Positions 43,700 through 52,889 of a stretch of 55,374 nt of DNA are shown in pieces (the first letter of the stretch is position 1; the number at the start of each line of letters is the position of its first letter). Position numbers and translations under genes: made by a program. This DNA comes from an uncultured Algibacter sp. (GTDB lineage: Bacteria > Bacteroidota > Bacteroidia > Flavobacteriales > Flavobacteriaceae). The notes under the pieces are model-generated. The model had not been told where the DNA came from, searched no databases, and saw nothing but the letters and a program-made list of their open reading frames with translations. The stretch is from contig NZ_CANLZX010000025.1 in NCBI RefSeq assembly GCF_947495675.1, forward strand, positions 1-55,374, in the 5' to 3' direction.

Positions 43700-43774
43700 G
43701 ATTTCTGTTTTTTTATGTGATTACAATTTGTTTGATGCAAATATGTATCTAAAAGAAACTTTGGGCGACCGAAT

Positions 43775-43843
43775 AAAAAAAGTCGAACCCTTTTTTAATA
43801 AAAAATGAGTTCGACTTTTTTTTAAAAAAACGTTCGACTTTTT
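43775..43843 (-). promoter_or_regulatory. Three GTCGAAC/GTTCGAC repeats between AraC and barrel genes
   Basis: AAAAAAAGTCGAAC at 43775-43788 and its inverted copies GTTCGACTTTTTTTT at 43809-43823 and GTTCGACTTTTT at 43832-43843. The first two can form a hairpin with T-runs, so they may be a terminator for the AraC gene. The third is an extra same-orientation copy 23 bp away, which suits regulator binding. The two roles are not exclusive. Confidence 0.5.
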
Positions 43844-43848
43844 ACAAG

Positions 43849-44991
43849 CTACTGATTTTGAGATGTTTTACGGTATAGGGTGGGGGTGAGTCCAGTATGT
43901 TTTTTAAAAGCTGTGTTAAAAGAAGATTTAGAATTAAAACCTACTTCATATAAAATTTCCAGTATAGTAAGTTTGTTTTTAGATGAATCTTCTAATATTT
44001 TTTTAGATTTTTCAATACGATAGTCATTTACAAAATCAAAAAAGTGTTGTTTAAGTTCTTGGTTAATTAAAACAGATAATTCTCGAGAGGGAATACCTAA
44101 TTTATCTGATAAACTTTGAACAGATAATGAAGCATCTAAAAAAGGTTCTTCTTTAGCCATAAAAGATTTAATGTGTCGTATTTGTTCATTTTGTTCGTGG
44201 TCTTTACTTGAGTTAGTTTGCTTAACCATCTCTTTAGATAATTGGAGATTAACACCAATACCTCTAAATAATTTGGGCGATAATAAGGCTTTAAAAACCA
44301 ACCAAAAACTAAAGAATAAGCCGAATAATAATAAAATGACTCTAAAAATATTAACGAAATCCACATCAAAATCTCCTGAATCTCTTATGAAGGCTTTTAC
44401 AAAAGTGAGTGATTGTCCAATTAATATAAAAATTATGAGTTGTTTTACCCAATGGTAGTTATAAAAAGCTTCCTTACTTGTGTAATTTTCCAATAATAAT
44501 TTGCGATACCTAAAAAGGTAATATACTTCAGCAATAATATAAATAACTTCAATTATTTTTCCTATTAGTGAGATGTAGTAGGATTCTGTTGTAAAATTGA
44601 AATTAGAAAGGAATGCTATTTGAGCTTCTGTTGAAACTAGAAAAAAGTTAGGAAGTAAAATGGTGATATTTATTACCCAAGGAATCAGATGAACAGCGTG
44701 TTTAGCTTTTAATTTAAAATCTGAATATATAACTGATAGTATATATAGAAAAAGTAAAGGATCTTTAAAAGCAGAAATTTGTATTCTGAGCATTTCTAGA
44801 ACTGCTGGTAATGCTATGAAATTATGATAAAAGAACACGCTAATATCTACAGCGGTAATAATTAAAAAGCCAGCAAGTAGTTTGTTGCTGAGTTTTTTTG
44901 TGGTTTTTACAGTTAATAAAAAGACTGCAAAAAGTAAAAACAGCATAACAATTATAAAACTAGTAATGCTTATTATTGATGTGTTATCCAT
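43849..44991 (-). CDS. Membrane-sensor AraC-family regulator 1
   Basis: The 380-residue protein has about seven hydrophobic helices in residues 1-240 and an AraC/HTH_18 DNA-binding domain at the C-terminus (about 290-377: LSVQSLSDKLGIPSRELSVLINQEL and EILYEVGFNSKSSFNTAFKK). The membrane part is presumably a sensor that signals to an inside-facing DNA-binding tail. It is a near twin of the next gene; the HTH ends are almost identical, so they are a tandem duplication. It starts 2 bp after the neighbour's stop. Confidence 0.82.
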   Translation of the reverse strand: MDNTSIISITSFIIVMLFLLFAVFLLTVKTTKKLSNKLLAGFLIITAVDISVFFYHNFIALPAVLEMLRIQISAFKDPLLFLYILSVIYSDFKLKAKHAVHLIPWVINITILLPNFFLVSTEAQIAFLSNFNFTTESYYISLIGKIIEVIYIIAEVYYLFRYRKLLLENYTSKEAFYNYHWVKQLIIFILIGQSLTFVKAFIRDSGDFDVDFVNIFRVILLLFGLFFSFWLVFKALLSPKLFRGIGVNLQLSKEMVKQTNSSKDHEQNEQIRHIKSFMAKEEPFLDASLSVQSLSDKLGIPSRELSVLINQELKQHFFDFVNDYRIEKSKKILEDSSKNKLTILEILYEVGFNSKSSFNTAFKKHTGLTPTLYRKTSQNQ

Positions 44992-44993
44992 AG

Positions 44994-46136
44994 TTAAGCT
45001 GCTTGTTGTTGTCTGCTTTTTCGGTATAGAGTAGGCGTTGTACCTGTGTATTTTTTAAAAGCGGTATTAAATGAGGATTTAGAATTAAAACCAACTTCGT
45101 ATAAAATTTCTAAAACAGTTTGTTTATTATTTAATGGGTTTTCTAAAATTCTCATTGCTTTTTCAATTCTATATTCATTTACAAAATCAAAAAAATGTTG
45201 CCCAATGGTGTGGTTTATTAGAATAGAAGCGTCTCTTACATTTAAATGCATTTGATTGGCTAAATCTTGCATTGTTAAAGATGAGTCGAGAAAAGGCTCT
45301 TCTTTTATCATATAATTTTTTAATGCTTCAACTTCATTATTAATGGGGTCTTTTTTAATTGAATCACCTTCTCTTTCTGTGATTAAATTGCTTGTTAGTT
45401 TTAGTTTTGAGTCAACACTTTTAAAAAGATTAGGAGTGTTTAAAGCTTTTAAAACATACCAACAAAATATAATTAACTCGGTAAGAACAAGTATTATTCT
45501 GGTCCAATAATAAAAGGTTTCGTAATCTGAAAACTTATAGATGTTTTTTAATATAGCAAAAGCGTGAAGTATTGAAATAACAACTGTTAACTGAAATAAC
45601 CATTTATAAAATGAAATAGTAGAATTGGCGTAGTTTTCTAGGTAAATTGTCTTTGCTTTTTTTAATACTATAAAAACAGCAACTAGATAACACACAACCT
45701 GAAGATGAACGAATATATGAATGAAACTATTTTTAAGAGCATCAGAAATATTATGGAATAAAATAATTTTTGAATCAGGATTAACTCCATAAAAATTAGT
45801 TAACACCAAAAGGTTTACAATTAAATAAGGAATGATATGTAATAAATGTCTGGTTTTTAGCTTAAAATCTGAATAACAAACAGAAACGATATAGAGATAA
45901 AACACAGGTAAATGTAAGAATACTCCAAGTGAAATGATTCTGCTAAGACCTCCAAAATTATCGCCTAAAATTTTAGATATAAATATATTGTCTATTGCTG
46001 ATAAGAAAAGAAATACTCCAAATATTTGATTACTTAATCTGTTTTTTGTTTTTGCAGTAAATAGGAAAGCTGCAAAAAGGAGCCCAATAAATAAGGATAA
46101 AATACTAATTATATCAAGTAGGTTATAATTAACCAT
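44994..46136 (-). CDS. Membrane-sensor AraC-family regulator 2
   Basis: A 380-residue protein of the same plan: seven hydrophobic helices, then an AraC-type double HTH (MQDLANQMHLNVRDASILINHTI and EILYEVGFNSKSSFNTAFKK). The N-terminal sensing half has diverged from regulator 1 while the recognition helix is conserved, which suggests different inputs but a shared or overlapping operator. It starts 23 bp after the mutase large-subunit stop. Confidence 0.82.
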   Translation of the reverse strand: MVNYNLLDIISILSLFIGLLFAAFLFTAKTKNRLSNQIFGVFLFLSAIDNIFISKILGDNFGGLSRIISLGVFLHLPVFYLYIVSVCYSDFKLKTRHLLHIIPYLIVNLLVLTNFYGVNPDSKIILFHNISDALKNSFIHIFVHLQVVCYLVAVFIVLKKAKTIYLENYANSTISFYKWLFQLTVVISILHAFAILKNIYKFSDYETFYYWTRIILVLTELIIFCWYVLKALNTPNLFKSVDSKLKLTSNLITEREGDSIKKDPINNEVEALKNYMIKEEPFLDSSLTMQDLANQMHLNVRDASILINHTIGQHFFDFVNEYRIEKAMRILENPLNNKQTVLEILYEVGFNSKSSFNTAFKKYTGTTPTLYRKSRQQQAA

Positions 46137-46159
46137 TAAATGGTTTAGTTTTATAAAAA

Positions 46160-48280
46160 TTAATCTATTAGAATTTCTAAAATTTTTATGGCAGCATCAC
46201 TAATTTTAGTCCCAGGACCAAAAACTGCAACAGCACCAGCATCAAATAAATATTGATAATCTTGTTTTGGTATTACGCCTCCAACAATAACCATAATATC
46301 ATCACGTCCAAAGGCTTTTAAAGCATCAATAACTTGAGGTACTAGAGTTTTATGTCCTGCAGCTAAGGAAGAAACTCCTAAAATGTGTACGTCGTTTTCA
46401 ATAGCTTGTTTAGCTACTTCTTGCGGTGTTTGAAATAAAGGGCCAATATCTACATCAAAACCAACATCGGCATAAGCTGTGGCAACTACTTTTGCGCCAC
46501 GATCATGGCCGTCTTGTCCCATTTTTGCAATCATAATTCGAGGGCGTCTACCATCTTGTTCTGCAAAAATATCAGCTAATTCTTGAGCTTTTTTAAATGA
46601 TTTGTCGTTTTTAATTTCTTTGCTATACACTCCAGAAAATGATTTTATTTGTGCTTTGTGTCTTCCAAATTCTACTTCTAACGCATCACTAATTTCTCCA
46701 AGAGTAGCACGTTCGCGAGCAGCTTTAACAGCTAAAGCTAATAAATTTTCTTGTCCTGTTCGTGCTGCTTCAGTTAATTTTGATAAAGTAGCTTTAACTT
46801 TTATTGAGTTTCTATCATTTTTTATTTTGTTTAATTGTTCAATTTGAGAGTTTCTAACAGTTTGATTGTCTACTTCAAGTGTTGAAATTGGATCTTCCTT
46901 TTCAAGAATATATTTGTTTACGCCAACAATAATATCTTGTTCAGAATCAATTCTAGCTTGTTTTCTGGCGGCAGCTTCTTCAATTCTAATTTTAGGAATA
47001 CCTGCCTCAATGGCTTTAGTCATGCCACCAAGCTCTTCAACTTCTTCAATTAATCTCCATGCTTTTTCTGCAATATCATGCGTTAGTTTTTCAACATAAT
47101 AACTTCCTGCCCATGGATCTACAGTTTTAGTTATTTTGGTTTCTTCTTGTAAATAAATTTGAGTATTTCTTGCAATACGTGCAGAAAAATCGGTTGGTAA
47201 TGCAATAGCTTCGTCTAAAGCATTGGTATGTAAACTTTGGGTACCACCAAAAGCAGCTGCAGTTGCTTCAATAGTTGTTCGTGCTACATTATTAAAAGGG
47301 TCTTGTTCTGTTAAACTCCAACCACTAGTCTGGCAATGTGTTCGTAAGCTTAAAGATTTTTCGTTTTTTGGATTGAATTGTTTCACCAATTTAGCCCAAA
47401 GCATTCTTGCGGCTCGCATTTTTGCAATTTCCATAAAATGGTTCATGCCAATAGCCCAGAAAAACGAAAGGCGAGGTGCAAAGGTATCGATATCCATACC
47501 TGCGGCTAATCCTTTTCTAATGTATTCTAACCCGTCTGCTAAAGTATAAGCTAACTCTATATCGCAAGTTGCACCAGCTTCTTGCATGTGGTAACCCGAT
47601 ATGCTTATGCTATTAAACTTTGGCATGTTTTTACTCGTGTACTCAAATATATCTGAAATGATTTTCATGGAAGGGTTAGGTGGATATATATATGTATTTC
47701 GCACCATAAACTCTTTTAAAATATCATTTTGAATCGTACCAGCTAATTGCTCTGGTTTTACACCTTGTTCTTCTGCAGCAACAATATAAAACGCCATAAT
47801 TGGTAAAACAGCGCCATTCATAGTCATTGAGACAGACATTTTATCTAGCGGAATCTTGTCGAATAATACTTTCATATCTTCAACCGAGTCAATAGCTACT
47901 CCGGCTTTACCAACATCACCAACAACACGTTCATGGTCTGAGTCATAACCTCGATGAGTAGCTAAATCAAAAGCTACAGAGAGTCCTTTTTGTCCAGCAG
48001 CTAAATTTCTTCTGTAAAAGGCATTACTTTCTTCTGCAGTAGAAAACCCAGCATATTGACGGATGGTCCAAGGTCTACGAACATACATAGTACTGTAGGG
48101 GCCTCTAAGATACGGGGCTATACCAGCTACAAAATTTAAATGATTTAAACCTTCAACATCCTCTTTTGTATAAGTGGACTTAATATCAATATCTTCCGCA
48201 GTTTTAAAAATAGAATACTCTAAAGTTTTCTTTTTTAATCCTGCAGTTAATTCGATATGTTGAAGGTTTTTTCTTTTCAT
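46160..48280 (-). CDS. scpA: Methylmalonyl-CoA mutase large subunit
   Basis: This subunit interconverts succinyl-CoA and methylmalonyl-CoA with adenosylcobalamin. The 706-residue protein has the N-terminal TIM-barrel region with [18 protein letters not shown], and the C-terminal B12-binding domain with DGHDRG (590-595, His592 as lower cobalt ligand) and VVIGG-type strands ([11 protein letters not shown]). It is complete. The small subunit gene is upstream but separated by a lipoprotein gene. The enzyme suggests a propionate pathway or odd-chain and branched substrate use. Confidence 0.95.
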   Translation of the reverse strand: MKRKNLQHIELTAGLKKKTLEYSIFKTAEDIDIKSTYTKEDVEGLNHLNFVAGIAPYLRGPYSTMYVRRPWTIRQYAGFSTAEESNAFYRRNLAAGQKGLSVAFDLATHRGYDSDHERVVGDVGKAGVAIDSVEDMKVLFDKIPLDKMSVSMTMNGAVLPIMAFYIVAAEEQGVKPEQLAGTIQNDILKEFMVRNTYIYPPNPSMKIISDIFEYTSKNMPKFNSISISGYHMQEAGATCDIELAYTLADGLEYIRKGLAAGMDIDTFAPRLSFFWAIGMNHFMEIAKMRAARMLWAKLVKQFNPKNEKSLSLRTHCQTSGWSLTEQDPFNNVARTTIEATAAAFGGTQSLHTNALDEAIALPTDFSARIARNTQIYLQEETKITKTVDPWAGSYYVEKLTHDIAEKAWRLIEEVEELGGMTKAIEAGIPKIRIEEAAARKQARIDSEQDIIVGVNKYILEKEDPISTLEVDNQTVRNSQIEQLNKIKNDRNSIKVKATLSKLTEAARTGQENLLALAVKAARERATLGEISDALEVEFGRHKAQIKSFSGVYSKEIKNDKSFKKAQELADIFAEQDGRRPRIMIAKMGQDGHDRGAKVVATAYADVGFDVDIGPLFQTPQEVAKQAIENDVHILGVSSLAAGHKTLVPQVIDALKAFGRDDIMVIVGGVIPKQDYQYLFDAGAVAVFGPGTKISDAAIKILEILID

Positions 48281-48286
48281 AAAATC

Positions 48287-48979
48287 TTAATGGTTATGAC
48301 CTGCATGTGGATCAACAGTTGGTTTTTGATCCATTTGAGGAACTTTATTGAAGTCAACTTTTTCCTCAGTTTTATCAAAATTTACTTTAGAAAAATCGAC
48401 GTCAAACATTTTAGCATAATATAAATCTAAAGCTATATATATGGCTAAATTTTTATCATTTAATGCATTTCTATACTTATTAACTATGGCTGGTGCAAAA
48501 AGTTTTGGTGCCATACTATTGGTTGAGATAAGAGCATTTAAAGTTGTTTTTAAATTACTGTCTTTAAAGTTGTCTGTTATACATTTTAGGGTTGTACTAT
48601 TGTAATTTAAGTGGCTTTTTGGGTTAGTAGCATCCCATAAATCATCTTCTTTTTTTAATGCCTCAAATACGCTTACTGTGTGTTCTGAAACTATATCTTC
48701 TATTTTAAGTCTACCAAATACTGAGTTTCTTATTATTTGTGAATATGCTTTGTCTAACCTTGGGCTTGGCATTGCCTTATTGTAATGTTTTGCTATATCG
48801 TCTTCAAAACTATACAAGGCTTCATTTAATAAGTTGTTATTAACACCTTCGCAAGTAAAAGCAACAGGTTTGTCTGCATATTTAAAATCTGAAAAAGTGT
48901 TTTGTTTTTTACAACTAAATACGGTTGCTACAAAAATAAGTGTTAATAGTGTGATTTTTGAGTTCATTTTAATTTTCAT
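48287..48979 (-). CDS. Lipoprotein between the mutase subunits
   Basis: I do not recognise this 230-residue protein (or 226 from the second Met). It has a lipoprotein signal (ITLLTLIFVATVFSC) and mostly helical mature sequence. A His-rich end (DPHAGHNH) could bind metal. The gene overlaps mutA by 11 bp at its first ATG, or starts one base after it at 48967, and ends 6 bp before the large subunit. The tight placement argues that it is transcribed with the mutase, but a surface lipoprotein has no obvious part in a cytosolic reaction. Function unknown. Confidence 0.7.
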   Translation of the reverse strand: MKIKMNSKITLLTLIFVATVFSCKKQNTFSDFKYADKPVAFTCEGVNNNLLNEALYSFEDDIAKHYNKAMPSPRLDKAYSQIIRNSVFGRLKIEDIVSEHTVSVFEALKKEDDLWDATNPKSHLNYNSTTLKCITDNFKDSNLKTTLNALISTNSMAPKLFAPAIVNKYRNALNDKNLAIYIALDLYYAKMFDVDFSKVNFDKTEEKVDFNKVPQMDQKPTVDPHAGHNH

Positions 48980-50330
48980 TTTTTAATCGTTTTTGTTCAA
49001 AATGTTCTGATAATCGTTTTTCTATAATGGGTTCTATTAATGTTTTTCTCTTATTGATTTTAACAAATGGATAAAGTTCTAATTCGTTTTTCATTTTATC
49101 ATTTGCATTAGGATGTTTGTTTGTGCCTAATAAAATTTCTTCGCCACTATCAAATTGTTGTTGCTCTCTTTTTGCGCTTTCTTTTATTTTTCGTTGAATA
49201 GTTCCTGCTTTAAGTTGTTTTAAAAAACCTCCGTTAGCTTCAATACTTTTAAATAATTCTAGTGCTTTTTCTGATAGTTGATTAGTTAAACTTTCAATAT
49301 AATATGAACCATCTGTAGGGTTGTTAACTTTATCAAAATAACTTTCGTGCTTCAATATTAAAAGTTGATTCCTGGCAATGCGTTCACTAAACTCATTACT
49401 TTTATGGTAAATAGCGTCATATGGTAAATTGCATATTGAATTAGCTCCGCCTAAAATAGCACTCATACACTCGGTAGTGGTTCTTAATAAATTAGTATTG
49501 TAATCGTAAAGTGTCTTATTTCGTTTTGTGGGCGTTATATTGATTTCACATTCTGGATTTGCATCATACTCTAAAGCTAAAGATTGCCATAATTTTCTTA
49601 ATGCTCTTAATTTGGCTATTTCAAAAAAATAATTTGTGCCAACTGAAACATGAAATGATATATTTATTGATTGCAACTTAATATTTGTTGTGTCTAAAAA
49701 ATTTAGGTACTCATTGGCATGAGCTATAGAGTAAGCTAATTGCTGTACTAAATTTGCACCTGCATTTTGGTATAATGAAGCATGAACACTTATAAAAGAG
49801 TTGTTTATGGTATTAGCTTCAAGAAATTTAAAATCATCATTTAAATTTTTAAACCAATTACCAGTTTTTGCTAAGTGCCCAATACAATCAACATCTATCT
49901 TAGCAGAAGGTATTAATGTGTTTAATTGAGTTGTGAATTCTTCAGAAAGAAATTGTAGTTTAAAACTCAGTAAAGTTTTGTTTGGGTTGATGTTTATAAT
50001 TAAATTTTCAAGAGAAACAGTTTCGGAAGGGATAATAAAATTAATATTTTCTGCACCTCTTTCTATAGCATTGATAGCTTTTAAATTTGATTTTTCAACA
50101 TCTGCTACAAATATAGATTGACAAATTTTCCAGGCTGTTGCTTTTGTATTTGAAATGTTAGGGAGACTATTGAAACCATCGGCATGATAAAAAGGTTTTA
50201 CATCAATATCTTCATTGGTTTTCCAAATAAGTGTATTGTTGTAATCAGCGCCTTTTAAATCAAACTGAATTTTTTGTTTCCATTGTTTTGCAGAAACAGA
50301 TTCAAACTCTCTAAACAAATTATTACTCAT
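48969..50330 (-). CDS. mutA: Methylmalonyl-CoA mutase small subunit (short form)
   Basis: The 453-residue protein matches the catalytic-barrel half of methylmalonyl-CoA mutase (FREFESVSAKQWKQKIQFDL, KGADYNNTLIWKTNEDIDV, RIARNQLLILKHESYF, PTDGSYYIESLTNQLSEKALELF). It stops before the B12-binding domain, so this subunit should be structural, as is known for the non-catalytic partner in other bacteria. Here the cobalamin-like domain is missing altogether. The ATG at 50330 overlaps the FtsB-like gene by 8 bp. Confidence 0.88.
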   Translation of the reverse strand: MSNNLFREFESVSAKQWKQKIQFDLKGADYNNTLIWKTNEDIDVKPFYHADGFNSLPNISNTKATAWKICQSIFVADVEKSNLKAINAIERGAENINFIIPSETVSLENLIININPNKTLLSFKLQFLSEEFTTQLNTLIPSAKIDVDCIGHLAKTGNWFKNLNDDFKFLEANTINNSFISVHASLYQNAGANLVQQLAYSIAHANEYLNFLDTTNIKLQSINISFHVSVGTNYFFEIAKLRALRKLWQSLALEYDANPECEINITPTKRNKTLYDYNTNLLRTTTECMSAILGGANSICNLPYDAIYHKSNEFSERIARNQLLILKHESYFDKVNNPTDGSYYIESLTNQLSEKALELFKSIEANGGFLKQLKAGTIQRKIKESAKREQQQFDSGEEILLGTNKHPNANDKMKNELELYPFVKINKRKTLIEPIIEKRLSEHFEQKRLKNEN

Positions 50331-50646
50331 CTTTAATTGTTTTTAAGCTATCTTCATACTCGATAATGTAAATTTCTTCATTATCTCGCTTCATGTAATA
50401 TTCTTCTCTTGCAAATTTTTCTAAACCTTCTTCTGTACTTAGTTTTTTTAAATCTTTTTTGTCTTTTTCTATTTCTTTTTTATAGTATTTTTTCTCGTTT
50501 TCTAAATCGTCAATTTCTGTGTTTAATTCATGATGAATAAGCCAAGAATTGGCATCAAAAAATAACATCCAAACTCCAAAAACAACTAGTATAAGTATGA
50601 ATATATTTTTTAAAGGTTTTAAATATTTGTTATTTAGAAGTACCAT
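50323..50646 (-). CDS. FtsB/DivIC-type septum initiator
   Basis: The 107-residue protein has one N-terminal transmembrane helix (13-29) and a coiled coil (about 36-72, Lys/Glu-rich) followed by EGLEKFAREEYYMKRDNEEIYIIEY, the DivIC/FtsB signature. It acts in the divisome with FtsL and FtsQ. The gene lies between udk and mutA, overlapping mutA by 8 bp, an arrangement I recall as common in Flavobacteriaceae. Confidence 0.85.
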   Translation of the reverse strand: MVLLNNKYLKPLKNIFILILVVFGVWMLFFDANSWLIHHELNTEIDDLENEKKYYKKEIEKDKKDLKKLSTEEGLEKFAREEYYMKRDNEEIYIIEYEDSLKTIKDE

Positions 50647-50647
50647 G

Positions 50648-51253
50648 TTATAGTCTATCTGTTATAATAGTTTTAACAATATTTATGGCAACTGTATTGT
50701 GTTTGTTGTTTGGAATTATAATATCTGCATATTCTTTCATAGGTTCTATAAATTGATTGTGCATGGGTTTTAATGTGTTTTGGTAACGTGTTAAAACTTC
50801 ATCTAAATCTCTCCCTCTATCTGATATGTCTCGTTTTAAACGTCTTATTAAGCGTTCATCACTATCAGCATGCACATATATTTTAATATCAAACATATCT
50901 CTTAACTCAGGATTTGTAAGTATTAAAATTCCCTCTACAATCATAACCTTTCTGGGGTGTGTCAAAACAGTATCGCCTGTTCTATTATGTTTCACAAAAG
51001 AATAAACAGGTTGGTGAATAGGGCTGTTATTTTTTAATTCTTCAAGATGTTTTACTAGTAAGTCAAAATCTATTGATCTAGGGTGGTCAAAATTTATTTT
51101 AATACGTTCATCGTAAGATAAATGGGAAGTATCTTTGTAATATGAGTCTTGAGATATGATGCCAACTTCACCTTCTGGAAGTTCATTTAATATTTTATTA
51201 ACAACAGTTGTTTTTCCGCAACCTGTTCCGCCAGCGATTCCTATAATTAGCAT
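50648..51253 (-). CDS. udk: Uridine kinase
   Basis: Udk phosphorylates uridine and cytidine for salvage. The 201-residue protein has the P-loop GGTGCGKTT (8-16), DSYYKD and the FDHPRSIDFDLL motif, and the RLIRRLKRDISDRGR lid. Length is standard. It is first gene of the udk, ftsB, mutase group. Confidence 0.95.
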   Translation of the reverse strand: MLIIGIAGGTGCGKTTVVNKILNELPEGEVGIISQDSYYKDTSHLSYDERIKINFDHPRSIDFDLLVKHLEELKNNSPIHQPVYSFVKHNRTGDTVLTHPRKVMIVEGILILTNPELRDMFDIKIYVHADSDERLIRRLKRDISDRGRDLDEVLTRYQNTLKPMHNQFIEPMKEYADIIIPNNKHNTVAINIVKTIITDRL

Positions 51254-51318
51254 GATTTAATGTTTGATTAGCTTTCTACAAAGTTAGTTAAATGCTTAAT
51301 GATTTGTAGAAATTTTAC

Positions 51319-51729
51319 TTATTTTTTGATTTTTGAAACTTCTTCTACAGTAACTATTTTGTTGTTTTTATTACCCCAGCTATTTGTAATATAATTCATG
51401 ACATCTGCAATCTCATCATCTTCTAAACCCATAGGTGTCATATTGCCATTATATTTTTTTCCATTAACTATTAATTCTCCTTGTTGGCCAAATTTAATTC
51501 CCCTAATGCTAGCCTTTCTATTTTGGATTAAATAATCTGAATTAGCAAGTGGCGGAAATGTGTTTTCAACACCTTCACCATTTGGTAAATGACATTGCAT
51601 GCAGAAATCTGTATAAATTTCACTACCACGAGCAATACTTTCTTTTAAAGGGTCATTTTGATTCGAATCAATGATAACGATTGAAGATAAAAATGAAAAA
51701 AATATTATGCTTAATATAAAAAGTTTCAT
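51319..51729 (-). CDS. Secreted class I cytochrome c
   Basis: From the ATG at 51729 the precursor has 136 residues with a signal peptide (MKLFILSIIFFSFLSSIVII). Heme is attached at CMQCH (43-47), with a likely Met ligand in GNMTPMGLEDDEIADVM. The longer frame from 51795 would overlap the dehydrogenase gene by 62 bp and lacks a signal peptide start, so I rejected it. It lies 4 bp after the PQQ dehydrogenase and is the likely electron acceptor. Confidence 0.88.
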   Translation of the reverse strand: MKLFILSIIFFSFLSSIVIIDSNQNDPLKESIARGSEIYTDFCMQCHLPNGEGVENTFPPLANSDYLIQNRKASIRGIKFGQQGELIVNGKKYNGNMTPMGLEDDEIADVMNYITNSWGNKNNKIVTVEEVSKIKK

Positions 51730-51733
51730 ACTA

Positions 51734-52861
51734 TTATTTTTTTGGAACAATTTTAACAATGCCCTTGCCTTCCATACTGAAGTATAAATAGCCATCGGGA
51801 GCTTGTCTTACATTTCTAACATCATTATTGTTTACAAATAGTTTTTCTCGTTTAATAACCTTGTTATTTTTTAGGACTAAACGTTCCAAGTATTTAAATT
51901 TTAAAGAACCCACTAGTAAGTTTCCTTTCCATTCTGGATATTTATCTGAAGTAACAAAGGTCATACCGCACGGAGCAATTGATGGAACCCAATAGAAAAC
52001 AGGTTGTTCCATTCCTTTTTTTTCTGTTATATCTGTAAAAGTTGTGCCACTATAATTTACACCATAAGAAATAACAGGCCAACCATAATTTTTGCCTTTA
52101 TTAATTATGTTTATTTCATCGCCTCCTTTTGGTCCGTGTTCATGTTCCCAAATTTCACCTGTTTGAGGGTGTAATGTTAGTCCTTGCGGGTTTCTGTGGC
52201 CATAACTATATATAGCTGTTTTTGCATTTTGGGTGTTTGCAAAAGGATTGTCTTCTGGAATTCTCCCATCGTCATGAATCCTGTAAATTTTACCACCATC
52301 AAGTGTAATGTCTTGAGGATTTTCATCACGTTGCCCACGATCACCAATTGAGAAATATAAATACCCTTCATTATCAAATTCTAAGCGAGAGCCCCAATGT
52401 TGCCCTTTTTTTGTGTTTGGAGCAGCTTTGTAAAGTAATTCTTTGTTAACTAGTTTGTTGGCTTGTAGTTTTGCTCTCATAATTGCTGTGTTACCGCCTT
52501 CACCTTCACCTTCTGGGGAAGAAAATGAAAGATATAGCCAACCATTTTCTTTGTAATTAGGATGCAATTCTATATCCAATAAGCCGCCTTGGCCTCTTAC
52601 ATAAATTTCAGGCAAACCTTCAATAATGGTTTTTTTGCCATCTTTATAATGAATTAGTTGACCAGATTTTTCAGTAAAAAGTATGCTTTCATCTGGTAAA
52701 AAAACCATGCCCCAAGGGTTATCCAGATCTGGTATTACAACTTCTAAAGTGTAATTTATATCTGTATTTTCATCAGCTTTTACTTTAGAATCTTGCTGTT
52801 GAGCACAAGTAAAACAAATACTTGTTAATATAACTAGAAGTGAGGTTGCTACTTTTTTCAT
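51734..52861 (-). CDS. PQQ-dependent soluble aldose/sugar dehydrogenase
   Basis: The 375-residue secreted protein belongs to the GdhB/aldose dehydrogenase (GSDH) family, which oxidises sugars with PQQ. Signal peptide or lipoprotein signal at 1-19. Motifs: NPWGMVFLPD (48-57), GGLLDIELHPNY, HWGSRLEF with catalytic His155, SIGDRGQRDENPQD, GHRNPQGLT with Arg223, and EHEHGPKGGDEIN (239-251). It is the middle gene of a TonB receptor, dehydrogenase, cytochrome c operon. No PQQ biosynthesis genes lie in the window, so cofactor would need to be imported or made elsewhere. Confidence 0.9.
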   Translation of the reverse strand: MKKVATSLLVILTSICFTCAQQQDSKVKADENTDINYTLEVVIPDLDNPWGMVFLPDESILFTEKSGQLIHYKDGKKTIIEGLPEIYVRGQGGLLDIELHPNYKENGWLYLSFSSPEGEGEGGNTAIMRAKLQANKLVNKELLYKAAPNTKKGQHWGSRLEFDNEGYLYFSIGDRGQRDENPQDITLDGGKIYRIHDDGRIPEDNPFANTQNAKTAIYSYGHRNPQGLTLHPQTGEIWEHEHGPKGGDEINIINKGKNYGWPVISYGVNYSGTTFTDITEKKGMEQPVFYWVPSIAPCGMTFVTSDKYPEWKGNLLVGSLKFKYLERLVLKNNKVIKREKLFVNNNDVRNVRQAPDGYLYFSMEGKGIVKIVPKK

Positions 52862-52889
52862 TTGTTATAAAATTGATTATAAATTTACA

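Noticed and set aside
51730..51795. Longer cytochrome c frame
   Set aside because: It overlaps the dehydrogenase gene and would bury the signal peptide; the ATG at 51729 fits better.
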